From NCBI GenBank assembly GCA_026418215.1, contig JAOABT010000511.1, positions 1 through 7,508 of the forward strand: a stretch of DNA of 7,508 nt. The letters run 5' to 3'. The notes beneath the pieces are model-generated. The model ran no database searches. It was not told where the DNA came from and saw only the letters and a list, made by a program, of their open reading frames with translations. The position numbers and the translations under genes are program-made. Below, one piece after another: positions 1-5,744 of the stretch (positions are counted from its first letter, which is position 1; each line of letters begins with the position of its first letter). Origin of the DNA: Clostridia bacterium (lineage in GTDB: Bacteria > Bacillota > Clostridia > DSM-8532).

Positions 1-1005
1 ATTGTAGGCTACTCCAACGCCATCGCGAATACTGCTGAGCTTAATGGTATAAGTCCCGCTTGGAAAAATATCATGTAATACAAAGGGATAGCTGTTCAGT
101 GTTGTCATGCTCATATAGGGCCTTGTCACACCGTCGATCGTCCAATCAAGGGCGATACTACCGGTAGGTTGTATAACCTGATTGGTTTCGCCATCCTTAA
201 AGGTAAGCGTTATTTTTTTGAATTTACTGGCCTGATCCATGTAAACGGTTTCGGTTGAAGTATTCCATTTTATTATATTTATACCCGAACGCGAATAAGA
301 GCTGCCAGCAGCAAGAGTGCTTCCGGCCACTTTATAACTGGTTGGTATTGTGAAGTTGAATCCATAAGTACAGCTTATGGCTGAGGGTGACAGCGAAAAG
401 AACGGGGCCTCACCTGCATAATCCGTATCCTGAAGCGCTACAATGGCACCTGTTGACGCGTTCGTCACTTTTACATTAATGACGGGATAGGACGAACTCC
501 AGTTATTGTCAACATCTCTGAAGGAAACAAGAAGGCTTCCGGTGTTATCCAGAATTCCTTCGCCTTCGCGAGCGCTTATGGAATAAATCTTTTCTATCCT
601 TGTTTCCGTATGTGTAAAAGCATTATTTGCTGTAACGATGACACGTATGTTTTTATAGTCAGCCAGAATCGTGTTTCCGTCTTTATCGACATCTGTACCT
701 ACGGCAATTCTGGATTCGATCTTGTATGCAATGCCTTCATAGGTCTTGGTTTCAATGGGCGGAATAACACCAGCCGGATTACCGCCGACCGTTCCGATCT
801 CATCGTATTTAAGACCACTGATTTGTTCAAAAACACCGGCGGCTAAGGAATTTGACGTGGCAATAATCTTATCCTGATTATTCGAGGTTGCCACAAACGA
901 AAAAACAGGCACAAAGGCTGTGGCCGCCAAAACCAAAAGGGTTAAGGCTACCAGCAGCTCTGCAAGGGAAAACCCTTTAATATTTTTCTTTTTGATTATG
1001 CTCAT
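1..1005 (-). CDS. Large prepilin-like protein (minor pilin/tip adhesin candidate), 3' end outside window
   Basis: This frame runs open for 335 codons from ATG at 1005 to base 1, so the C-terminus is missing. It starts with a textbook class III (type IV prepilin) signal: a short basic leader MSIIKKKNIKG, predicted cleavage after Gly11, Phe12 as the mature first residue and Glu16 at +5, then a hydrophobic helix FSLAELLVALTLLVLA continuing to about residue 38. Prepilin peptidase should cut and methylate it. A polar helical stretch follows to about residue 75. Residues 105-111 read DVDKDGN, like a calcium-binding loop. From residue 156 the protein is Ser/Thr-rich and beta-strand-like, in what look like two Ig/transthyretin-like units (about 156-250 and 261 onward, the latter with PSGTYTI). 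It is already longer than typical PilV-type minor pilins, suggesting an exposed tip or adhesive role (inference). I chose this start because GGTGG lies 7 nt upstream and it gives a normal 11-residue leader. An in-frame ATG at 1080 has no ribosome site and would add 25 residues. Confidence 0.8.
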   Translation of the reverse strand, partial: MSIIKKKNIKGFSLAELLVALTLLVLAATAFVPVFSFVATSNNQDKIIATSNSLAAGVFEQISGLKYDEIGTVGGNPAGVIPPIETKTYEGIAYKIESRIAVGTDVDKDGNTILADYKNIRVIVTANNAFTHTETRIEKIYSISAREGEGILDNTGSLLVSFRDVDNNWSSSYPVINVKVTNASTGAIVALQDTDYAGEAPFFSLSPSAISCTYGFNFTIPTSYKVAGSTLAAGSSYSRSGINIIKWNTSTETVYMDQASKFKKITLTFKDGETNQVIQPTGSIALDWTIDGVTRPYMSMTTLNSYPFVLHDIFPSGTYTIKLSSIRDGVGVAYN

Positions 1006-1145
1006 ACGTTGGCCACCAGCCCTGTTACTATATATATTTCGAATACTGTCTTTCCTCTGCTGCAGCCTAAGAAGTACCATTCATCACTATGAGTACGAAT
1101 AAAATTCTTTTTTCTATGCTTTACATCGAGAAATAGTTTTGTTTT
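1002..1145 (-). pseudogene. Possible relic of a pseudopilin C-terminus (no start codon)
   Basis: A 47-codon frame opens just after an in-frame TAA at 1148-1146 and ends in a TGA that overlaps the ATG of the prepilin-like gene as ATGA, the junction typical of coupled genes. It has no ATG, GTG or TTG in a usable position. Its last part reads EWYFLGCSRGKTVFEIYIVT then GLVANV, which loosely recalls the C-terminal strands of GspH-like pseudopilins (often ending in VTGRV-type sequence, from general knowledge of the family). It may be the tail of a pilin gene whose front was deleted. It may equally be chance, since a frame of this length is not rare, so confidence is low. Confidence 0.25.
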
Positions 1146-1172
1146 TTACTTTATTCTTTTCATATTACGGAG
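1006..1172 (-). other. AT-rich gap between pilB and the prepilin-like gene
   Basis: This 167-nt stretch is the only real gap in the cluster. Its pilB-proximal half is strongly A-rich on the minus strand. I see no convincing rho-independent terminator: the only hairpin-like piece (GAAT/ATTC around 1096-1106) is four AT-rich base pairs. A TATATA/TATAGT run near 1028-1040 resembles a -10 box, but the nearest -35-like AAGACA is only 12-14 nt away, too close for a standard promoter. The gap could hold a weak promoter or a processing site that sets the prepilin gene at a different level from the machine genes, but the sequence does not prove either. Confidence 0.5.
1013..1017 (-). promoter_or_regulatory. 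Ribosome binding site of the prepilin-like gene
   Basis: GGTGG lies 7 nt before the ATG at 1005. It is an imperfect Shine-Dalgarno match, but it is the best one near either possible start. It supports the 1005 start over the in-frame ATG at 1080, which has no purine-rich site in front of it. Confidence 0.6.
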
Positions 1173-2909
1173 CTACATAACAACTCTCAGCAGCTCTTCC
1201 ATTGAGGTTATACCCAGCTTAACCTTCATCAAGCCGTCCTGACGTAATGTCTTCATACCCTCTTTTATTGCGGTATGCCTGATTTCATTCGTTGATGCCT
1301 TTTCAAGAATAAGCTTCTGAATGTTTTCAGAAACACGCAAAAACTCATATATTCCCATTCTTCCCTTGTAGCCTGTATTATTACATGAAAGGCATCCAAC
1401 CGGCTTGTAGAGCGTTACAAATTCTTCCCAGGGATCAAGCGGGAAATCGGGTGTGTTAAGAAGCAATTCCTCACGCTTCATTGAATAGGCTTTACGGCAT
1501 GCAGGACAGAGAACGCGTGCAAGACGCTGGGCAATGACACCAACTAGTGAGGAAGATGTCAAAAAGGGCTCTACTCCCATCTCTCCCAATCGCGTTACCG
1601 CACCAGGCGCATCGTTGGTATGTAGGGTGGAAAAGACCAAATGCCCTGTCAAAGCTGATTCAACAGCAATTTTAGCTGTTTCACGGTCACGAATTTCACC
1701 AACCATGATAATGTCCGGGTCGCTTCTTAAAATAGACCTTAAGCCTGACGCAAAGGTCATACCCGCCTTGGCATTCATCTGTATTTGATTAAGCCCTGCC
1801 ATCCTGCGTTCTATAGGATCTTCCAAGGTAATTATATTCTTGTCGGGTGAATTAATTTCAGCCAATGTGGCGTAAAGCGTAGTCGATTTACCGCTGCCGG
1901 TTGGCCCTGTTATGAGGATAAACCCATAGGGAAGGTGCATGACCTCGTTATACCGCTTCAAATGTTCTTCAGGAAAGCCCAGCTGTTCGAGCGTAATCAA
2001 ATTACTGTTTCTGTTTAAGAGCCTGAGTGTAAGCTTTTCCCCATAAGCGGACGGTAAGGAGGCCACACGTATATCTATTGTTTTATCCTCAATCTTAAGC
2101 GTTATGCGTCCATCCTGAGGAATACGCCGTTCGGCGATGTCCATTCCTCCAAGCACCTTAATTCGGGAGGACAGGACTGGATGCATTTTAGTAGGCTGCT
2201 GCATGATTTCATGAAGGACACCGTCAATTCTGAAGCGGATACGCGTGAATTTTTCCTGCGGTTCAATATGAACGTCACTGGCGCCGGATCTCACTGCGTG
2301 GTTCATGATCTGGTTGACTAAAAGGACGGCAGGCTTTTCACTTATGGATTCCTCATTGATCGACCCGAATTCCTTTTCTTCTTCATCATTGTCTGCTTGT
2401 CTTTCAACGTTCTGGCTCATGTTGGAGAACTGCTCCAATATGGCCGAAAGCTCCCGGTCTGGTACGACAATGGGGATGATCTCATAGCCTGTCAGGATTT
2501 GAATATCATCTATGGCGATGATATCATTGGGATTTTGCATGGCGACCTTCAGTTTGCCATCTACCATACCAATGGGGATCGCTTTATATTTTGCGGCTGT
2601 TTCTGGTGAGATGAGGTTTGCACAATTCATGTCAATTCCCGTGTTATTAATGGACATGAATTCAAAACCCGATTTCTTGGCTAAAGCCTGCGCTATATCC
2701 TTTTCACGGCAAAACCCAAGCTCTATGAGCACCTGCCCAAGCATGGGCTTTTGACCTTTAAGCTTTTTTTGTGCTTGAACCTCAAGTGCTTTCTCAATTT
2801 GCTCTTCAGTTACGATACCCATTCGTATGAGTTGTTCTCCTAAGAAGCCTGCCTCTGAAATGAGTCCCATATCTCTTGTTCCTTCCACAATTATGCTGTC
2901 AATAGTCAT
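1173..2909 (-). CDS. pilB: PilB, type IV pilus extension ATPase
   Basis: PilB is the cytoplasmic hexameric ATPase that powers pilin polymerisation through PilC. The 578 residues have the full family layout. An N-terminal MshEN/T2SSE_N-type domain (about 20-165) has two degenerate 24-residue repeats at 22-45 and 56-79. An acidic linker follows (about 170-190), then the N2 domain with SDVHIEP (211-217), Walker A GPTGSGKST (335-343), Asp box LEDPIE (362-367), Walker B with DPDIIMVGEIRD (397-408), and His box GHLVFSTLHT (422-431). Four zinc-ligand cysteines, C468/C471 and C506/C509, mark it as PilB/GspE rather than PilT. It starts 3 nt after the pilO stop but has no Shine-Dalgarno there. An in-frame ATG at 2870 (Met14) has GGAAGG 10 nt upstream and may be the true start; no recognised domain would be lost. 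GspE of a type II secretion system is the alternative, but PilT and PilMNO nearby favour PilB. Confidence 0.95.
   Translation of the reverse strand: MTIDSIIVEGTRDMGLISEAGFLGEQLIRMGIVTEEQIEKALEVQAQKKLKGQKPMLGQVLIELGFCREKDIAQALAKKSGFEFMSINNTGIDMNCANLISPETAAKYKAIPIGMVDGKLKVAMQNPNDIIAIDDIQILTGYEIIPIVVPDRELSAILEQFSNMSQNVERQADNDEEEKEFGSINEESISEKPAVLLVNQIMNHAVRSGASDVHIEPQEKFTRIRFRIDGVLHEIMQQPTKMHPVLSSRIKVLGGMDIAERRIPQDGRITLKIEDKTIDIRVASLPSAYGEKLTLRLLNRNSNLITLEQLGFPEEHLKRYNEVMHLPYGFILITGPTGSGKSTTLYATLAEINSPDKNIITLEDPIERRMAGLNQIQMNAKAGMTFASGLRSILRSDPDIIMVGEIRDRETAKIAVESALTGHLVFSTLHTNDAPGAVTRLGEMGVEPFLTSSSLVGVIAQRLARVLCPACRKAYSMKREELLLNTPDFPLDPWEEFVTLYKPVGCLSCNNTGYKGRMGIYEFLRVSENIQKLILEKASTNEIRHTAIKEGMKTLRQDGLMKVKLGITSMEELLRVVM
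2881..2886 (-). promoter_or_regulatory. Ribosome-site-like GGAAGG inside pilB, supporting a later start
   Basis: GGAAGG stands 10 nt before the in-frame ATG at 2870-2868 (Met14 of the longer product), whereas the ATG at 2909 is preceded only by AAATAAGTA. Initiation at 2909 would depend on ribosomes finishing pilO 3 nt upstream. The spacing here is slightly long, so this does not settle the start. Confidence 0.4.
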
Positions 2910-2912
2910 TAC

Positions 2913-3437
2913 TTATTTACTAAATGCGACAGCAGATATATCTGCACGAATGCTGCTCATCGCATTATCCCCCTTGGCAATCTGGATATCATCGATTCGT
3001 ATAAGTCTTTCACCTTCTGCCAAGCTGTTTAGTAGTTTAATGAGCGAAGTATATTTCCCTGTAAACGTCAGTTTAAAAGGCATTTCATTGATGCCGTTAT
3101 TCTGAACTCGGTCACTGAACTGAATCTGTACAAAATCGGCCACGCTGTCCAGGGAGACCTGCTGAATCTGATCAATGATCTTGTATTCATCAGGATTTGA
3201 AGGTATTTGCTGTTCGAGAATATTGATTGTCGATTCCAGCTGGTTCTTGATTTTCTCAAGTTTCTTAAATCTGGACAGCTGTGATGAATTCTGGTCTAAA
3301 TAAGTATATTCACTTTCAATAGCAGCATTGGTCTCCTTCATATGCGTAAATTTCAAAATGCTCAACGTTATTAATAATATAACGATTAGGCCGGATAAAA
3401 CCAGCAATATGATGTTTGTAGACAGCTTTTTGTTCAT
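2913..3437 (-). CDS. pilO: PilO, type IV pilus inner-membrane alignment protein
   Basis: PilO is a bitopic membrane protein that pairs with PilN to form the alignment subcomplex linking the cytoplasmic motor to the growing pilus. At 174 residues it is somewhat short for the family. It has a basic N-terminus (MNKKLS), one membrane helix at about 9-29, a predicted coiled coil at about 35-80 rich in Glu, Gln and Lys, and a C-terminal alpha/beta domain (about 85-172). That domain holds the family-like stretch EMPFKLTFTGKYTSLIKLLN followed by LIRIDDIQI, fitting the ferredoxin-like PilO fold. The ATG overlaps the pilN TGA as ATGA, and GGAGG lies 10 nt upstream inside pilN, so translation is probably coupled. 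Sequence conservation in PilO is weak; the call rests on architecture and on its position between pilN and another T4P gene. Confidence 0.85.
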   Translation of the reverse strand: MNKKLSTNIILLVLSGLIVILLITLSILKFTHMKETNAAIESEYTYLDQNSSQLSRFKKLEKIKNQLESTINILEQQIPSNPDEYKIIDQIQQVSLDSVADFVQIQFSDRVQNNGINEMPFKLTFTGKYTSLIKLLNSLAEGERLIRIDDIQIAKGDNAMSSIRADISAVAFSK

Positions 3438-4021
3438 GGCTTTAAAACCTCCGCAGGAAGCTTGTAACCCGGCCCGGGCAGCAACGGGAACCTCAATTCG
3501 AATTGAACCTGATTATTGGCGTTTGACTCGTCTTCTGATGAAAAGCTGCATTTTATCTCACCTATACCCTTTAGCGCCGATAGCTCCTTCATCCACTCAG
3601 AAACAGCCTGATGGCTAACTGCCGTCCCCTGGAGAATGCACTCGCCCCCAATACCGGCATATTTCATGGAGATATTGGTCAATCCCACGGATTGAGGAAC
3701 TGAATTGCCAAGTGCTGCGATAAGATTGCTCCAAGTGGGGTTTGAGCCGGCGGCAAGCATGGCTTGACTCAATAGGGAGCTGGCCTTGCTGTTAAGCCCT
3801 TCAAGGTCCTGCAGCCTGGTGATCTGCCTAGAGACTGACTGCTGCTGTGCCTGGATGTCTTCAAGCTCGCGGTCCTTTGAAGCGGCTGAAATACTTAAGA
3901 AAAGATATACGGCCATTGCAACCGCCATAGCAACAACAGCGATCAGTAGGCTGACATCCTTCTTTCTTGCATTCTGGTGAAGCATGCGGTATTCATAGGG
4001 CAGCAAACTCACACTGTACAT
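3434..4021 (-). CDS. pilN: PilN, type IV pilus inner-membrane alignment protein
   Basis: PilN joins PilM in the cytoplasm to PilO outside the membrane. The 195-residue product begins with a short cytoplasmic tail carrying SLLPYEYR (5-12). This matches the conserved INLLP-type motif that, in characterised PilM-PilN pairs, sits in a groove of PilM. One membrane helix follows (about 23-46, Ala/Val/Leu-rich), then a coiled coil (about 48-90, Gln-rich) and a C-terminal alpha/beta domain (about 95-180) with the family-like segment VPQSVGLTNISMKYAG. The tail ends in a Pro-rich LLPGPGYKLPAEVLKP. It starts 1 nt after the pilM stop, with GGGGG 9 nt upstream, and overlaps pilO by 4 nt. Two extracytoplasmic cysteines (128 and 158) could in principle form a disulfide, which I cannot confirm. 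Confidence 0.88.
   Translation of the reverse strand: MYSVSLLPYEYRMLHQNARKKDVSLLIAVVAMAVAMAVYLFLSISAASKDRELEDIQAQQQSVSRQITRLQDLEGLNSKASSLLSQAMLAAGSNPTWSNLIAALGNSVPQSVGLTNISMKYAGIGGECILQGTAVSHQAVSEWMKELSALKGIGEIKCSFSSEDESNANNQVQFELRFPLLPGPGYKLPAEVLKP
3448..3452 (-). promoter_or_regulatory. Ribosome binding site of pilO inside the end of pilN
   Basis: A perfect GGAGG sits 10 nt upstream of the pilO ATG, within the last codons of pilN. Together with the ATGA stop/start overlap it indicates translational coupling of pilN and pilO, fitting the need for matched amounts of the two partners. Confidence 0.7.
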
Positions 4022-4022
4022 C

Positions 4023-5003
4023 TTACTTTTCCCCCAATCCTCTCATGGCTAAGCTGATGCTTGCCACGTAATCGGCTGCTTTAAACGAGGAGGTATTGCC
4101 TTTGACAGACTGGCTGCCCAGCGTCGTATAGACCTTGGGAATAGTGACGGAAAGGCCGGTTGTTTCGGTTAACCGAGCCGCGACCCTTTCCTGTGTTGCC
4201 CCGCAGCCAAGGATCAAGAGCTTATCAATGGTGGTGTTGCTTTGCATTTTGAAGTACCCCACCGAAGACTTAATCTCTCCAAACAGAATATCGGCCAAAA
4301 TCGTCATATCCTGATCTTGGCTCCGCATACCCGCTTCTCGGGAAGCGATCCAGGCCGGTGATTGTGTAATGGAAACAGAACGTGCCATTCCAAGTATGCC
4401 GTCCTTAAAAATCAGAATGTTACCTATATCATTGTTAAAGCCAGCCAACGCAAAGGTACCATCCTGGCTTTCAATGAGAGCAGCGCGCCCCAGCGCAAGC
4501 ATGGTTGAGTCGATTTCCCGGATATTGAGGTTTGCTCCTGACAGGGCTTCAATGAAGTCATTGAGCATCTTTTTTCGGGCACCTACCAAAATCACATTGA
4601 TAAATTCTCCCTCTTCAGTTTTCTTTTCGCCCACAACAACATAATCGAGTTCAAGCTCCTCGAGGGAAACAGGTATGTAATCCTGCGCCTGGAACCTGAT
4701 CATATTTCTTATCTTGTCTTCGGGAACCTTTGGAAAGGAAGCAAATCTTACAATGACATCCTGGTTATTAACTCCCAAAACCACATCTCGGTTTTTAAAG
4801 CCATTTTCATTCAAAAGTCTCTCGGCGTGAGCCGAAAAGGATTTTGACTCTATAACACGACCATCCTTTACAACGCCTTCCGGCAGTCGTATCCTTCCCC
4901 ACGCGGAAACCACAGGCTTCTTTTGTGAGCCCTTGAGCTCAACAGCCCGAATTTCCTGCGAATCAAGCTCCATTCCTATGACACTCTTATTCCATAACCC
5001 CAT
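4023..5003 (-). CDS. pilM: PilM, actin-like type IV pilus assembly protein
   Basis: PilM is a cytoplasmic protein of the actin/FtsA fold that binds ATP and the N-terminal tail of PilN, and forms a ring around the motor. The 326-residue sequence fits. VIGMELDSQEIRAVELKG (8-25) is the phosphate-1 beta-hairpin. RFQAQDYIPVSLEELELDY (103-121) is a strongly conserved PilM stretch. NVILVGARKKMLNDFIEAL (136-154) belongs to the FtsA-type 1C domain. REIDSTMLALGRA (162-174) is the conserved connecting helix. FNNDIGNILIFKDGIL (189-204) is the phosphate-2 region, and LLILGCGA (262-269) the adenosine motif. Length is slightly below the usual 350. It starts 17 nt after the sigma-factor stop, with AGGGG 8 nt before the ATG, and ends 1 nt before pilN. 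The pilM-pilN-pilO order is the standard one and makes the assignment secure. Confidence 0.92.
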   Translation of the reverse strand: MGLWNKSVIGMELDSQEIRAVELKGSQKKPVVSAWGRIRLPEGVVKDGRVIESKSFSAHAERLLNENGFKNRDVVLGVNNQDVIVRFASFPKVPEDKIRNMIRFQAQDYIPVSLEELELDYVVVGEKKTEEGEFINVILVGARKKMLNDFIEALSGANLNIREIDSTMLALGRAALIESQDGTFALAGFNNDIGNILIFKDGILGMARSVSITQSPAWIASREAGMRSQDQDMTILADILFGEIKSSVGYFKMQSNTTIDKLLILGCGATQERVAARLTETTGLSVTIPKVYTTLGSQSVKGNTSSFKAADYVASISLAMRGLGEK

Positions 5004-5011
5004 ACTTTCAA

Positions 5012-5016
5012 CCCCT
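5012..5016 (-). promoter_or_regulatory. Ribosome binding site of pilM
   Basis: AGGGG lies 8 nt before the pilM ATG in the 17-nt spacer after the sigma-factor gene. pilM therefore has its own good initiation site and need not depend on coupling with the upstream stop. Confidence 0.7.
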
Positions 5017-5020
5017 GATT

Positions 5021-5743
5021 CTATAAACTAGTATCCAATTTCTCTTTCAAGTCAGTCAGGCTGCTTTTTAATAGCCTTGAAACCTTTCTTTGATTGAGTC
5101 CCAGTGAATCTGCGGTTTGCTGCTGCGTGTAATTCTTAAAAAACAGGCAATAGATGACCGACCTTTTTAGTGCTGAAAGCTTCCGGATGGCTTCATAGAG
5201 AACAATCTGATCCTCAACGGGAAGCTTGAAGCTTTCATACTTGACGCTGCTGATCTTACTTACCTCCAAGACCTCAAAGGAAACAAGACCGGCCCGCAAT
5301 ATCTCGTCAATTCCCTCTTCCTTTACATTGAGAGCTTTGGCGAGCTGGCTTTTGGCGGGTATTTCACCGTTCTCAACATAATACTTTTCTGCAAGCTTCA
5401 GGGCTTTTTCTTGAAGCCCATGAATACAGGGTGGCTTATAGTAACGCATTTCCGTTCTTATGTAATGCCGGATTTCACCCATAATCCAATGCCCGGCGTA
5501 TGTGGCGAAGGTTGTATCAAAAGCGGGATTATATTTTTTTATCGCCTTCAGTACACCTTCATAGCCTGCTTGAACGGCATCATTGTCAAAACGCCCTCCG
5601 CTAAAGTAAAGCGCAAAATGCTTAATTAAGGGCGTGGCGTTAAGGAGCAGTAATGATAAATTATCCTCGGAAGGATTATTTATGTAATCTATGTAAGCCC
5701 TGTTGAGTTTTTCATTCTGCTGGATATCCGCCTGAGTACCCAT
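5021..5743 (-). CDS. Sigma-70-family sigma factor (SigB/SigF/SigG-like) inside the pilus operon
   Basis: This 240-residue protein is an alternative RNA polymerase sigma factor. Region 2 (about 50-97) has DAVQAGYEGVLKAIKKYNP, then FDTTFATYAGHWIMGEIRHY. The MGEIRHYIR segment is a hallmark of the SigB/SigF/SigG subgroup, where housekeeping factors have a W-I-R-Q type sequence. A region-3-like helical part spans about 111-150 (GEIPAKSQLAKALNV). Region 4 (about 180-235) contains the helix-turn-helix YTQQQTADSLGLNQRKVSRL for -35 recognition. Region 1.1 is absent, as in other group 3 factors. It begins 1 nt after the pilC stop and its GGAGGT ribosome site is made by pilC's last codons, so it is made along with the machine. 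No anti-sigma or anti-anti-sigma gene is visible in the window. Its targets are unknown: autoregulation of the pilus cluster, or coupling to another regulon such as development or competence, are both inference. It does not match SpoIIAC or SpoIIIG closely enough for me to name it. Confidence 0.92.
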   Translation of the reverse strand: MGTQADIQQNEKLNRAYIDYINNPSEDNLSLLLLNATPLIKHFALYFSGGRFDNDAVQAGYEGVLKAIKKYNPAFDTTFATYAGHWIMGEIRHYIRTEMRYYKPPCIHGLQEKALKLAEKYYVENGEIPAKSQLAKALNVKEEGIDEILRAGLVSFEVLEVSKISSVKYESFKLPVEDQIVLYEAIRKLSALKRSVIYCLFFKNYTQQQTADSLGLNQRKVSRLLKSSLTDLKEKLDTSL

Positions 5744-5744
5744 T

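Noticed and set aside
1065..1079. TGGTAC…GGC with GG and GC 10 nt apart on the minus strand, resembling a sigma-54 -24/-12 promoter before the prepilin gene.
   Set aside because: Only the GG/GC spacing and part of the -24 box match; the -12 box lacks the TTGC form, and no enhancer-binding activator or its sites are visible. One such match is expected by chance.
1003..1080. An upstream in-frame ATG at 1080 extending the prepilin-like protein by 25 residues.
   Set aside because: It has no ribosome site and would give a 36-residue leader, long for a class III signal. The ATG at 1005 has GGTGG in front and gives a normal 11-residue leader.
610..1102. Plus-strand open frames of 60-78 codons across the prepilin gene.
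   Set aside because: They lie antisense to a continuous minus-strand gene with a clear prepilin signal, and their translations are low-complexity or Cys/Ser-rich with no family resemblance.
1096..1106. Small hairpin next to a T-run in the gap, as a terminator.
   Set aside because: The stem is four AT-rich base pairs with no GC core, and the T-run is on the strand opposite to the genes' direction.
1146..1163. A five-codon frame MKRIK-stop right after pilB, as a leader peptide.
   Set aside because: No Shine-Dalgarno site precedes it and no attenuator hairpin follows, so nothing supports translation or a regulatory role.
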